Assembly (NCBI RefSeq): GCF_000377705.1
Contig: NZ_KB898632.1
Span: forward strand, 34,755 to 98,754
Direction: 5' to 3'
Length of the DNA: 64,000 nucleotides
Source of the DNA: Salsuginibacillus kocurii DSM 18087
Lineage (GTDB): Bacteria > Bacillota > Bacilli > Bacillales > Marinococcaceae
The position numbers and the translations under genes are program-made. The notes beneath the pieces were generated by a model. That model was not told the DNA's origin. It did no database searches and saw only the letters and a list, made by a program, of their open reading frames with translations. Position 1 is the first letter of the stretch. Each line of letters starts with the position of its first letter. Shown in pieces: positions 1-8,143 of the stretch.

Positions 1-98
1 TATAACAAACCTCCAAACCCGAGCGTCGAGAGAATGATCGATAAAACATCCAGTTTGGGAAAGGTTCGTTCTGTCATGGTTTTACGAAAGGCAACAGA
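1..98 (-). pseudogene. Fragment of a DHA2-type MFS efflux transporter
   Basis: Read leftwards, this stretch encodes ERTFPKLDVLSIILSTLGFG and continues off the window edge. That string is typical of the loop and helix near the middle (about residue 200) of 14-helix DHA2/EmrB drug-proton antiporters. A TGA stop lies directly upstream in the same frame (99-101), and there is no room for the normal first half, because the TetR gene ends at 106. The gene is therefore 5'-truncated, or it restarts at the ATG at 77, which has no good ribosome binding site. The family match is recognition by eye; the rest of the gene is outside the window. Confidence 0.5.
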
Positions 99-105
99 TC
101 ACCTT

Positions 106-984
106 TTATGTAAAATCTGACTTTACTACTGTTTTTATTTCCTGCACATATCCCTTTGCTTGTTTCAGTGTTTTGAAATTAGAAAGCATCCCTTCAATGA
201 CTGGAGCACGAGGGTATTTGCTTGCCAGTTCTTCTTCTATCACCTGAAGGGAAATAAGATAGGATTCGTTTGGATGCGTGGATTGCTGGACAATGTTTTT
301 AATTTTTTCCAAGTTGCGGGCAATGATTTCACTGGGGTTTTCTTTATACGTATCTACTTTTTGGCGGACGTGTTTCATTTGAAGTTCCGTTAATATGGGT
401 GCTTCAGTACTCTCTTTCAACCCTTTAACCAAGTCATCGATACGATTCACTAAATAACTTACCACATGTCTAAGGTCCAACCTTTGTTCACCCAAAAAAA
501 CAAGTCGCATATAAGAACGCAGCATCCCTTCAAGCATGGTCGCCAAGTCATAACGGTAAGACATTATGTCTGGACCGTATATATTTACAATTCCTTCAAT
601 AAATATTTCGCTAATTTCCCGCTGTTTTTGCAAGGCCAGCTTTTTTAACGATTCGTTAAGCGAAGCTCCGTAATCATTAGCCTGCAAAACGATGAATTCT
701 TGATGGGCAATCACACTCTCAAAAAATACAGTAATCTGTTCAATAAATTGTTCTCGTGCTTCAAGCTTCTTTTCTTTTACCTTTTCTATTTGCGCAAACA
801 TTTGATCAAAATAATAATCATAAGCAGCAATGATTAATTGCTCTTTTGACTGAAAGTGTAAATACACTGTTCCTTTAGCAATTCCGCTTTCTTTTGAGAT
901 TTCTTGGATCGAAGTACCGGCAAAGCCTTTAACCGAAAATAATTTTATCGCTTCTTCTAAAATCACAGTTTCTTTGTCATTCAT
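106..984 (-). CDS. TetR-family transcriptional regulator (YerO-like)
   Basis: A 292-residue TetR/AcrR-type repressor. The N-terminal DNA-binding domain (about residues 5-50) shows the classic pattern, with GFAGTSIQEISKESGIAKGT as turn and recognition helix followed by VYLHFQSKEQL. The long C-terminal ligand domain fits the YerO-like group (about 290 residues), which sits beside efflux pumps in Bacillus. Its ATG overlaps the end of the preceding gene by 4 bases, so the two are translationally coupled. It is the last intact gene of the sasA unit and is followed within 8 bases by a truncated MFS gene. It probably represses its own operon through the palindrome at 2495-2527; that link is inference. 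Confidence 0.88.
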   Translation of the reverse strand: MNDKETVILEEAIKLFSVKGFAGTSIQEISKESGIAKGTVYLHFQSKEQLIIAAYDYYFDQMFAQIEKVKEKKLEAREQFIEQITVFFESVIAHQEFIVLQANDYGASLNESLKKLALQKQREISEIFIEGIVNIYGPDIMSYRYDLATMLEGMLRSYMRLVFLGEQRLDLRHVVSYLVNRIDDLVKGLKESTEAPILTELQMKHVRQKVDTYKENPSEIIARNLEKIKNIVQQSTHPNESYLISLQVIEEELASKYPRAPVIEGMLSNFKTLKQAKGYVQEIKTVVKSDFT

Positions 985-1433
985 GCTTGTCCTCCCACAC
1001 TATCCTGGTTTTGCTTCTTTTCTTCTTTTTCTAAAAAGGTATGAAAGATTTGGTACGCGTGCGCAGGCTCTTGATTTAGCTGGCGCTGAAATCGGTCCTT
1101 TTCGAATTGGTCTATTTCTGTGCTCTCTTCAATGCGTGTTTGCATATACTCGAGGTTTTTTTCATGCATGATGCGGCTTTGGCGGTTCGATTCTTTGTAT
1201 AACGCCATGCCAAACGCACCAACAAGGGCAAGCAGGCCGGCAGCTAACAAGTAGTCTGACTGCAAGCCCTCTGAGAAAAGAAGGATGGACAAGTTAAACA
1301 AAGATATACCAACGAGCGGAATGGCAATCCCGCTTAAGATCATTCCTTTTTTTAAGATAGGTGCTACATTTTTTTGCAGCTTCTTACATTCCATTTTTAC
1401 ATAATCCGAGGCACCTTTCGGCGGGAACATCAA
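981..1433 (-). CDS. Two-helix membrane protein, DUF5392-like
   Basis: A 150-residue protein with a soluble N-terminus, two hydrophobic segments (about residues 30-55 and 60-82) and a charged, probably coiled C-terminal half rich in Glu, Gln and Lys. It resembles the YwnF/DUF5392 family of small Bacillus membrane proteins, whose function is unknown. It lies 12 bases after the alarmone synthetase gene and overlaps the TetR gene start by 4 bases, so the three are one transcription unit. No catalytic motif is visible. The family name is given with moderate confidence; membrane location is clear from the hydrophobic segments. Confidence 0.7.
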   Translation of the reverse strand: MMFPPKGASDYVKMECKKLQKNVAPILKKGMILSGIAIPLVGISLFNLSILLFSEGLQSDYLLAAGLLALVGAFGMALYKESNRQSRIMHEKNLEYMQTRIEESTEIDQFEKDRFQRQLNQEPAHAYQIFHTFLEKEEKKQNQDSVGGQA

Positions 1434-1445
1434 TCATTCTCTCCT

Positions 1446-2204
1446 TTATTCATTCGTTCGTTTGTCTTCGTCGAGCGACGGCTCTATAAAACCTTGCGGA
1501 AGCATGAACCTTTCATTGTTTATAAGTAGTTCATACCACTCATCGTCCCCGTGAACATCTGTTTTCAGTTCATTCATTTCTTTGTGGAGACGCTCCATCT
1601 TTTTATCTAACTGTGTCGCTGTTTCAGCAGCTTCTTTCAAATCGGCAAGTACTCGCTCTGGTACTTCCTTATTGAATTTATAATAAATTTTATGTTCAAG
1701 ACTGGCCCAAAAATCCATCGCGATTGTTCGAATCTGGACTTCCACGCAAATGTGTTCTTCTCGGTCAGACATAAAAACCGGCACTTCCACAATAAGATGT
1801 AAGCTTTGATAGCCATTTGCTTTAGGGTGTTTAATGTAATCTTTTATGTCTAATACCTTTATATCTTTTTGACTTTCTAACATTTCACTGAGTTTATAGA
1901 TGTCTGATAGAAAAGAACATGTAATTCGTATCCCGGCAATATCTACAATGTTTTCTTTAATGGCGGGAAGCGTAGGAGTATAGCCCTTTTTATAGATTTT
2001 TCGGATAATGCTTTCCGGGGACTTTACCCTCGATTTCACGTGTTCAATCGGACTGTAATCATGAACATACTCAAATTCTTGTTTCAATATATCTATTTTT
2101 GTGTTCACTTCGTCTAATGCAAATTTATACGTCATTAAAAAACGGGTCAGCTCAGCTTTGATTGACTTTAGCTTCTTAAAATCAACCGTTCGTTTTAGTT
2201 CCAT
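1446..2204 (-). CDS. sasA: Small alarmone synthetase (RelP/YwaC type)
   Basis: A 252-residue single-domain (p)ppGpp synthetase, which transfers pyrophosphate from ATP to GDP or GTP in the cytoplasm. Diagnostic stretches are KSRVKSPESI, DIAGIRITCSF, HPKANGYQSLHLIVEVP and EVQIRTIAMDFWASLEHKIYYK, the RelA/SpoT nucleotidyltransferase core. There is no HD hydrolase, TGS or ACT domain. It matches the RelP/YwaC (SasA) branch better than RelQ. The C-terminus is about 40 residues longer than usual, with an acidic end. AAAGGAG precedes the ATG. It heads a unit with a membrane protein and a TetR regulator, an unusual setting, since SasA in B. subtilis is known as a cell-envelope-stress gene. Confidence 0.93.
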   Translation of the reverse strand: MELKRTVDFKKLKSIKAELTRFLMTYKFALDEVNTKIDILKQEFEYVHDYSPIEHVKSRVKSPESIIRKIYKKGYTPTLPAIKENIVDIAGIRITCSFLSDIYKLSEMLESQKDIKVLDIKDYIKHPKANGYQSLHLIVEVPVFMSDREEHICVEVQIRTIAMDFWASLEHKIYYKFNKEVPERVLADLKEAAETATQLDKKMERLHKEMNELKTDVHGDDEWYELLINNERFMLPQGFIEPSLDEDKRTNE

Positions 2205-2311
2205 ATCTTTATGCTCCTTTGAATAGATTGAGCAGCCTCAGTCTAATTGTTAAGTACTGTGCTCGAGTTTAAGACGGTACTGCGTTTTGGCTGCTGGCCC
2301 AACATATTCGG

Positions 2312-2452
2312 TTAACGGGTTATTGTACTATGCTCACATGCTACCGGAATTTTTGACCAAGAAGTCAAGGTGATGACTGCATGAAGCTTACATATGCTAT
2401 AGCTTTCATACTCTTTGCTCGTTAAGACCCGTCTGCCCAGCCTAAACGCCAT
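2312..2452 (-). CDS. Possible 46-residue leader ORF
   Basis: A short reading frame (MAFRLGRRV...) with a very good ribosome binding site, GGAAGGAGA at 2462-2470, nine bases before the ATG. It lies in the roughly 320-base leader between the operator-bound promoter and sasA. The residue content is not obviously that of a stable protein and I recognise no family. It could be a small protein, a leader peptide or chance. Reported because the binding site is strong and the leader is long. Confidence 0.25.
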   Translation of the reverse strand: MAFRLGRRVLTSKEYESYSICKLHAVITLTSWSKIPVACEHSTITR

Positions 2453-2494
2453 AAACGCCAATCTCCTTCCTTCTCTTTTACTCTGCATAGCTTC

Positions 2495-2527
2495 TGACCG
2501 ACAAGTCATTAAATGACTAATCGGTCA
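2495..2527. promoter_or_regulatory. 33-bp palindromic TetR-type operator
   Basis: Two 14-base boxes in inverted arrangement, TGACCGACAAGTCA (2495-2508) and TGACTAATCGGTCA (2514-2527). Each is TGAC-N6-GTCA, and together they make a perfect palindrome around position 2511 except for the centre. TGAC/GTCA boxes are typical of TetR-family operators in Bacillus. The site lies at the predicted transcription start of the leftward promoter at 2536-2564, where a bound repressor would block initiation. Confidence 0.75.
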
Positions 2528-2535
2528 CTACCTTT

Positions 2536-2564
2536 ATTATATGGTGAATGGCCCTAATGATCAA
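2536..2564 (-). promoter_or_regulatory. Sigma-A promoter for the sasA unit
   Basis: Reading leftwards: TTGATC (2564-2559), a 17-base spacer and a perfect TATAAT (2541-2536). The predicted start is at about 2529, directly in front of the palindromic operator. The next genes in this direction are sasA, the membrane protein and the TetR regulator. Confidence 0.75.
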
Positions 2565-2905
2565 CTAGGCAAAAGCAGCTGCCAGAAAGGAAGAAAAAAT
2601 ACAAAAACCGAACAAAGTGAAGGAAGCAATTTAATCAGCTCTCGTTAATTCGAAGGATTTTAACGGAAAAAAACGGACCGTTCGTTTTTATGCTTGTTTT
2701 ACTATTTTCCTCGTTCGACATAGAAAGATGACTGTTATGTGAATCATTGTGTAATATAGAGTGAATGCGAGCATGACGCACACGCATCGATTTAGCGGAG
2801 CGGTAGGTTGGATCGGAAGCAAACTAGAGGTGATATGATACACTGGAATGAACAAAACAGTGAACGTACTCAACGTGATAAAGGATGACTTAGGGGTTTT
2901 CATGG
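2565..2905. other. Intergenic region upstream of the BASS transporter
   Basis: Between the leftward sasA promoter and the rightward transporter gene I see no gene with a credible start. A leftward frame at 2688-2903 has hydrophobic stretches but no ribosome binding site, and it abuts the divergent gene by 2 bases. AAAAACG-N7-CGTTTTT at about 2668-2690 is an inverted repeat that could be another regulator site. Confidence 0.35.
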
Positions 2906-3850
2906 ATGAAAGCGTGGGAGAAGTATTATACGTTTATAATTATATTATCAATAGGAATCGGTTTAGGTTTGGGACAAATTGACGCGTGGCGCGGCAATGC
3001 GGAGTTTTTAATTGTTCCCTTTTTGATCATCATGCTGTGTGCAGTCTTTTTACAGCTGCCTTTACATGAAGTTAAAAAAGCACTCGCACATGCGCAATTT
3101 ACAAATGCATCCCTATTTATTAATTTTATTTGGACCCCATTTCTAGCTTGGCTGCTTGCTCATTTGTTTCTTGCTGAGCATCCGGCCCTCTGGATCGGGT
3201 TTATTATGCTTGTTGTCACACCTTGTACAGATTGGTATTTAATATTTACAAAGCTTGCAAAAGGGAACATGGCCGCTTCAACCATGCTTTTACCGATTAA
3301 TTTGGTCTTGCAAGTTCTTCTGTTGCCATTCTATCTCTATTTATTTACTGGCACACAAGACATGATTTCTCCCCATGTTTTTATGGAAAGCATTGGGCTT
3401 GTCTTTTTATTGCCTGCGCTATTGGCGTGGCTGACCCACCGCCTCGGTAATGGCACTCGTTTCTACCATTCGCACTTCTTATCTATCGTGCAAGTTATAC
3501 CCATTGTATTTTTGAGTTTGACAATTGTAGCTATGTTTATGGCTGAAGGACATATTCTGCTTTCTCATTTAGATTTATTGCTCGTATTACTAGTGCCGCT
3601 GCTTTTATTTTTTGCTTTTAACTTTCTGTTCAGTCGATTTACGGCCAGAATACTGCGTTTTTCTAAACAGGACCAAACAAGTTTACAGTTTGTTACGCTG
3701 GCACGGAATTCACCGGTGGCCCTGGCCCTTGCATTAACGGCTTTTCCGCATGAGCCCCTAATAGCTCTTACTTTAATCATTGGGCCATTGCTTGAGTTGC
3801 CATTATTAGCCGGGGCCACACAGCTTATTCTTTTCTTGAACAACAAATAA
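2906..3850 (+). CDS. BASS/ACR3-superfamily membrane transporter
   Basis: A 314-residue integral membrane protein with about ten helices. It resembles the bile acid:sodium symporter / ACR3 arsenite transporter superfamily: TPCTDWYLIF near residue 110 and ARNSPVALALALTAFP near residue 265 match the two crossover motifs of that fold. Such proteins are often labelled arsenic resistance protein in Bacillus, but the ArsB pump of this strain is encoded elsewhere (29019-30320) and no arsR gene adjoins this one, so the substrate is not known. The start ATG at 2906 follows AGGGG. The gene is monocistronic, with a strong terminator just after its stop. Confidence 0.75.
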   Translation: MKAWEKYYTFIIILSIGIGLGLGQIDAWRGNAEFLIVPFLIIMLCAVFLQLPLHEVKKALAHAQFTNASLFINFIWTPFLAWLLAHLFLAEHPALWIGFIMLVVTPCTDWYLIFTKLAKGNMAASTMLLPINLVLQVLLLPFYLYLFTGTQDMISPHVFMESIGLVFLLPALLAWLTHRLGNGTRFYHSHFLSIVQVIPIVFLSLTIVAMFMAEGHILLSHLDLLLVLLVPLLLFFAFNFLFSRFTARILRFSKQDQTSLQFVTLARNSPVALALALTAFPHEPLIALTLIIGPLLELPLLAGATQLILFLNNK

Positions 3851-3854
3851 AAAA

Positions 3855-3887
3855 GGAAGCTGCGACTCAGGCAGCTTCCACTTTTTA
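3855..3887. terminator. Bidirectional intrinsic terminator
   Basis: Perfect 9-bp stem GGAAGCTGC / GCAGCTTCC with a 7-base loop. It is preceded by A6 and followed by CTTTTTAT, so it can end the transporter transcript on the + strand and the small membrane gene on the - strand. Confidence 0.88.
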
Positions 3888-3912
3888 TATCTACTCGTCT
3901 GCTGCATGTTTT

Positions 3913-4059
3913 CTACAATAAGACGCCTAGTAACATAATCGCTCCTGCTACGAGCACCACTAGCGCAAAGAGACGCAGCAAACACCCTACTCCTCTCATA
4001 ATGAGAGGAAAGAAAAAGATAACCATTATAATTAAAATAATTAGCGTGAGCGGATCCAT
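3913..4059 (-). CDS. 48-residue hydrophobic membrane peptide
   Basis: Starts at the ATG at 4059 after a good AAAGGAG site and encodes MDPLTLIILIIMVIFFF followed by a second hydrophobic helix (LFALVVLVAGAIMLLGVLL). It therefore has two membrane segments separated by a short basic turn (MRGVGCLLR). It ends at TAG at 3913, close to the shared terminator. It is below the usual length cut-off and would be missed by many annotations. Short two-helix peptides of this sort are common and mostly uncharacterised in Bacillaceae. No family assigned. Confidence 0.6.
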   Translation of the reverse strand: MDPLTLIILIIMVIFFFPLIMRGVGCLLRLFALVVLVAGAIMLLGVLL

Positions 4060-4240
4060 TGTACGCACTCCTTTCCCAATACACCCATTCGTTCATGTTC
4101 TCTTCGCGGCACACCGCCGACAGTTCATGTATATTCATGGGCATGCCCAATTATAGCACTTCCCACCCCGTACACTCTTGGTTCTCTACTGAATTTTATA
4201 TTTCTTGATAAACCCCCACATTCTTTGTATTTTCCTACCT

Positions 4241-4429
4241 TTATCTTTCATTTTTATGCTGCGTATACGCGCGTAATTCCCCGATAAATAAAGTAAAGGG
4301 CACAAGTGTAGCTACACCGATAGCTATAGCCCATCCGCCGGCGTCTTGATTCCATTGTTGCACCGTTAAAAAAATGCCGATAATCACCATAACTCCATAA
4401 TAAATAAGCATAAGCATTTGTTTTTGCAT
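4241..4429 (-). CDS. 62-residue small membrane protein
   Basis: Two hydrophobic helices (about residues 5-22 and 32-50) around a polar turn WNQDAGG, and a charged C-terminus. The upstream AAGGACG is a weak ribosome binding site, so the start is less certain than for its neighbours. It lies alone between the 48-residue peptide gene and the chemoreceptor promoter. Function unknown; an overlapping frame on the same strand lacks protein-like character. Confidence 0.5.
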   Translation of the reverse strand: MQKQMLMLIYYGVMVIIGIFLTVQQWNQDAGGWAIAIGVATLVPFTLFIGELRAYTQHKNER

Positions 4430-4653
4430 CCCGTTTCACGTCCTTTAGTTTAACCTTACTTTTTGCGGCACACTTTTCTTTTTTTGTATCATGACATACT
4501 TGTCTTTTCTTCACAAATTACCCTTACCTTTTTCTTACCCTCCTTTTACTAAATCTCCGAGACGGATTTGTCTTCGCTTAAGTATTACCGCTTCCCTACA
4601 CCGGCAAAAAGCGTCGAATGATGTACATTTATGAAGAAATTAAGTAGAAAAGT

Positions 4654-4680
4654 TTTATAATAAAATTTTATGACCGATAT
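4654..4680 (+). promoter_or_regulatory. Possible sigma-D (flagellar) promoter
   Basis: ACCGATAT at 4673-4680 is close to the sigma-D -10 element GCCGATAA, and TTTA at 4654-4657 stands 15 bases upstream. The site precedes a chemoreceptor gene, the expected class of target. The -35 match is partial. Confidence 0.45.
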
Positions 4681-4715
4681 AAAGAAGGAAGGATCTTTTA
4701 TAACGGGGAAGGAAG

Positions 4716-6428
4716 ATGAAAAACGTGTCAATTGGTAGAAAATTGAACCTACTCATGATTGGAATTTTAGTAAGCTTTGCACTGGTAGCCTTTTTCATTG
4801 TGCAACAGCAAATCACATCCGGTATTCAAGAATCTGCTCTTCATAAAGCAGAGTCCGATTTAAACTTGGGATATGCGTATATAGATGAACGTTATCCTGG
4901 GGAGTGGTCGGTTGACGATGGGGAGTTATACAAAGGCGGGGAACAAATCAGCGGTGATAATGAACTAATTGATCAAATTGGTGAAATGACAGAGGGCACC
5001 GTTACGCTCTTTTTAGAAGATACACGGGTGGCTACGAATGTAATTGCAGAAGACGGTGAACGTGCAGTGGGGACGCAAGCTTCTGCAAACGTTATTGACA
5101 CCGTTTTAGAAAATGGCAATACATATGCTGGTGAAGCCGAAGTTGTCGGCAACTCTTATCAAACGATGTATCAGCCCATTGAAAATGCAGACGGGGAACC
5201 GATAGGTATGTGGTACGTCGGGGCCTCAGAGGAATTTATTAACGATATTGTTTCGTCTACTGTGATCAGCTTTGCTGTAGTTCTACTCCTCATGGGAGGA
5301 ATAGGCGTTGGGAGCAGTGTTATATTTTCTTCACGGATGAAAAAGCGGTTGAACTCCTTAACTGCTGCGATGCAGGAAGCTGGGAAAGGAAATTTCACTC
5401 CGACCTTACATGCAGGAAGCTCGGATGAAATCGGCCAAGTGATACAGCATTATAACAACATGAAAGAACAGTTACAAGCGTTAATAAAAACAGTTACTGA
5501 AACGTCAGAACAAGTGGCTGCTGCCTCAGAGGAACTGGCTGCCAGTTCAGATGAAACCAGTGCGTCAACTGAACAAATTTCAACTTCCATTCAAGAGGTG
5601 GCAGAAGGAGCAGAAACCCAAAAAAATGAAGTCGATTCTGCTTCTGCTATTGTAAGCGAACTAGCAAACGTGGTCCATCAAGTTTCAGAAAGAACAGAAC
5701 AAATGACGCATACGAGTAAACACGCCTACCATGTGGCTGAGGATGGGAACAAAAACATCCAAACAGCTGTTGAACAAATGAGCTACATTGAAAACCAAAC
5801 AAAAGAACTCCATGATGTCATAAAACGGTTAGATGAAAAAACCCGGCAAATTGGTAATATCGTTACGCTCATTACTAATGTGTCCGAACAAACGAATTTA
5901 CTTGCCTTAAACGCAGCTATTGAAGCAGCACGGGCTGGAGAAAATGGAAAAGGCTTTGCTGTGGTAGCTGAAGAAGTTCGAAAACTTGCTGAAGAATCCA
6001 ATCAATCCGCTCAAGAGATTAAAAATATCGTATTTTCCATCCAAGAAGAAAGTGGTGAAGCTGTCACCACAATGGAAGCAGGACAAACTACCATCCAGGA
6101 TGGAACGGTCCTTGTCCAGCAAGCTGGAGACGCTTTTAACCGTATTACGACTTCTGTCGAAGACATAGCAACACAGATGAACGAGGTTGAGGATGCAACA
6201 GAGCAAATGCAAGCAAGCACGACTCAATTAAACACAGCTGTTGAACACGTCGGTGACCAGAGTGAAAAAGCGGTTGGTCATACTCAAAACGTGGCGGCAG
6301 CGGCTGAAGAACAAAGTGCATCCATGGAAGAAGTCGCTTCTTCTTCTCGTGTCTTAGCTAATCAGTCTGAAGATTTACAAGAAGCAGTTAGTCACTTTAC
6401 GTTCACAGCTGAAGAAACGAAAGAATAG
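4716..6428 (+). CDS. Methyl-accepting chemotaxis protein
   Basis: A 570-residue transducer that senses an external signal and controls CheA at the cell pole. Layout: transmembrane helix at about 10-30, an extracytoplasmic single-Cache-like domain (about 33-182), a second helix (about 183-206), HAMP (about 207-260) and a long coiled-coil signalling domain. The hairpin tip that binds CheW/CheA is clear: [19 protein letters not shown] followed by [16 protein letters not shown]. Glu/Gln-rich methylation helices flank it. It is transcribed alone, with a possible sigma-D promoter upstream and a terminator downstream. The ligand cannot be told from sequence. Confidence 0.95.
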   Translation: MKNVSIGRKLNLLMIGILVSFALVAFFIVQQQITSGIQESALHKAESDLNLGYAYIDERYPGEWSVDDGELYKGGEQISGDNELIDQIGEMTEGTVTLFLEDTRVATNVIAEDGERAVGTQASANVIDTVLENGNTYAGEAEVVGNSYQTMYQPIENADGEPIGMWYVGASEEFINDIVSSTVISFAVVLLLMGGIGVGSSVIFSSRMKKRLNSLTAAMQEAGKGNFTPTLHAGSSDEIGQVIQHYNNMKEQLQALIKTVTETSEQVAAASEELAASSDETSASTEQISTSIQEVAEGAETQKNEVDSASAIVSELANVVHQVSERTEQMTHTSKHAYHVAEDGNKNIQTAVEQMSYIENQTKELHDVIKRLDEKTRQIGNIVTLITNVSEQTNLLALNAAIEAARAGENGKGFAVVAEEVRKLAEESNQSAQEIKNIVFSIQEESGEAVTTMEAGQTTIQDGTVLVQQAGDAFNRITTSVEDIATQMNEVEDATEQMQASTTQLNTAVEHVGDQSEKAVGHTQNVAAAAEEQSASMEEVASSSRVLANQSEDLQEAVSHFTFTAEETKE

Positions 6429-6448
6429 TAAAAGGCCAATCATCAGGA

Positions 6449-6490
6449 AACCCCTTTGAATGCGAGCCCGCATGCAAAGGGGTTTTTTAT
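6449..6490 (+). terminator. Intrinsic terminator after the chemoreceptor
   Basis: Long hairpin with outer arms AACCCCTTTG and CAAAGGGGTT and an inner ATGCG/CGCAT stem, followed by a T run. Confidence 0.85.
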
Positions 6491-6526
6491 TATCTGGGAG
6501 CTCTCGATCTAATTGGAAAAATCTTA

Positions 6527-6574
6527 TTGACCAGACTGATCTACGGTGATATGTTTGAATCGACCAGGTTGGTC
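6527..6574 (+). promoter_or_regulatory. TetR-controlled promoter with two operators
   Basis: TTGACC (6527-6532), a 17-base spacer and TATGTT (6550-6555) form a sigma-A promoter. GACCAGACTGATC (6529-6541) overlaps the -35, and the perfect inverted repeat GACCA-GGT-TGGTC (6562-6574) lies at the predicted start. The two sites are 33 bp apart centre to centre, about three helical turns. The adjacent TetR gene is the likely ligand-responsive repressor. Confidence 0.75.
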
Positions 6575-6600
6575 TAATACTTGTACAGGAGCGAACGGCT

Positions 6601-7236
6601 ATGTCAGAGAAATTCTCGAGTTTAGAGGTTGAAAAACAACAAAAGATTCGCAATGCTGCTCTTAAAGTGTTTGCGGAGGAAGGCTATGAGAAGGCTTCTA
6701 CGAACAAAATTGTTAAAGAAGCTGGAATCGGTAAAGGCATGCTGTTTTATTACTTTAAAAGTAAATATGATTTGTATTTGTATTTGATTGAATACAGCCT
6801 CGACTTAATTTCTAATAACTATTTAGAACGAATCGACACCACAGAATCTGATTTTATTAAACGCCTTCATTATACATCCAAATTAAAAATGGAAGTGTTT
6901 GATGAAAATCCATACGTATTCACCTTTATTGGAACTTTATTTCTTGCGGATGAAAGTCAGTGGCCGGAATACTTAAAAGAACGCTACGCACACTTGCGTT
7001 CACTTGCCCATGCTAAACTTTATGACAATATTGATTATTCTTTATTCCGAGATGATGTTGATGTAGAAAAAGCATTTCATCTCATTCAATGGTCGATTGA
7101 AGGATATGAGGAAACGTTGAAAAAACGCTTTAAAAATCAACGCTTAACCGAGGTTGACATGACGCCGCTATGGGATGAGTTTGAAGAATATCTTCACATT
7201 TTAAAAACAAGCTTTTATTCGAGGGAGGCGAAGTAG
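6601..7236 (+). CDS. TetR-family repressor of the ABC exporter operon
   Basis: 211 residues. The N-terminal helix-turn-helix (about 10-55) includes GYEKASTNKIVKEAGIGKGM and LFYYFKSKYDLYLY, and the rest is a helical ligand-binding domain with many aromatic residues. It starts with ATG after AGGAGCG. It is the first gene of a three-gene operon, one base ahead of the ABC ATPase gene, and almost certainly binds the paired GACCA/TGGTC operators just upstream, giving autoregulation and drug-inducible export. The inducer is unknown. Confidence 0.92.
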   Translation: MSEKFSSLEVEKQQKIRNAALKVFAEEGYEKASTNKIVKEAGIGKGMLFYYFKSKYDLYLYLIEYSLDLISNNYLERIDTTESDFIKRLHYTSKLKMEVFDENPYVFTFIGTLFLADESQWPEYLKERYAHLRSLAHAKLYDNIDYSLFRDDVDVEKAFHLIQWSIEGYEETLKKRFKNQRLTEVDMTPLWDEFEEYLHILKTSFYSREAK

Positions 7237-7237
7237 C

Positions 7238-8143
7238 ATGCCTGTTTTAGAGACGAACCAGTTAACAAAAGCTTTTGGAGATTTTAACGCGCTTAATGGC
7301 GTTAATATTGAGGTGAATCAAGGTGAAGTGTTTGGCTTTATTGGTCCCAACGGTGCGGGTAAATCCACTACCATCCGCATTTTGCTCGGTTTGATGAAAG
7401 CTAGTTCAGGAAGCGCTTCGATCTTTGGGAGAGATACCTGGAAAGATGCTGTTGAGATTCATAAACGGCTAGCATACGTTCCCGGTGATGTGAACCTTTG
7501 GCCAAATTTAACCGGTGGGGAAGTAATTGACTTGTTCGGTAAATTAAGAGGCGGCATAGCCCGTGAGCGTCGTGATGAACTAATTGAGCGTTTTAAATTA
7601 GATCCTGCAAAAAAATGCCGTACCTATTCGAAAGGAAACCGGCAGAAGGTAGCTCTTGTGGCTGCATTTGCCGCAGATGCAGATTTGTATATTTTAGATG
7701 AGCCGACATCAGGATTAGATCCGTTGATGGAGCGAATTTTTCAAGAGTGTGTCATGGAAGCACGCAGTGAAGGGAAAAGTGTCCTTCTTTCCAGCCACAT
7801 TTTATCGGAAGTTGAACGGTTGTGTGACCGGGTTGGAATCATTCGCGAAGGTGCGATTATTGAAAGTGGAACGCTAGCAGATTTGCGTCATTTAACGCGA
7901 ACGCAGTTTGTGATAGAGACAAAACAGCCGATAGAGGGCCTGCCTTCCCTGCCTGGGGTTCATGATGTAGTAGAAAAAGATAGATCGTACACCTTTCAAG
8001 TAGACTCCGAACATGTAGAAAAAGTCATGCCACACATCTCTAAATACGGGGTGGTCAAATTAGAAAGCGCTCCACCTACGTTAGAGGACTTGTTTATGCG
8101 TCATTACGAAGGAGAGTCCGTGGAGGCAGGAGGTGAAAGTTAA
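7238..8143 (+). CDS. ABC transporter ATP-binding protein (drug export type)
   Basis: A 301-residue cytoplasmic ATPase. Walker A GPNGAGKST at residues 36-44; a signature motif in the unusual form YSKGNRQKV in place of LSGGQ; Walker B LYILDEPTSGLDP; H-loop SSHILSEVE. The C-terminal 80 residues form the small extra domain typical of DrrA/CcmA-like exporters. It overlaps the permease gene by one base (stop and start share 8143), so the two are coupled. With one ATPase and one double-length permease, the pump resembles Gram-positive antibiotic or lipid exporters controlled by TetR regulators. Confidence 0.93.
   Translation: MPVLETNQLTKAFGDFNALNGVNIEVNQGEVFGFIGPNGAGKSTTIRILLGLMKASSGSASIFGRDTWKDAVEIHKRLAYVPGDVNLWPNLTGGEVIDLFGKLRGGIARERRDELIERFKLDPAKKCRTYSKGNRQKVALVAAFAADADLYILDEPTSGLDPLMERIFQECVMEARSEGKSVLLSSHILSEVERLCDRVGIIREGAIIESGTLADLRHLTRTQFVIETKQPIEGLPSLPGVHDVVEKDRSYTFQVDSEHVEKVMPHISKYGVVKLESAPPTLEDLFMRHYEGESVEAGGES

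Noticed and set aside
2688..2903. Leftward 71-codon frame with two hydrophobic stretches
   Set aside because: No ribosome binding site, its start is 2 bases from a divergent gene start, and its promoter would lie inside the transporter gene.
3806..4150. 114-codon leftward frame
   Set aside because: It crosses a strong terminator and the well-initiated 48-residue gene in another frame, and its residue content is not protein-like.
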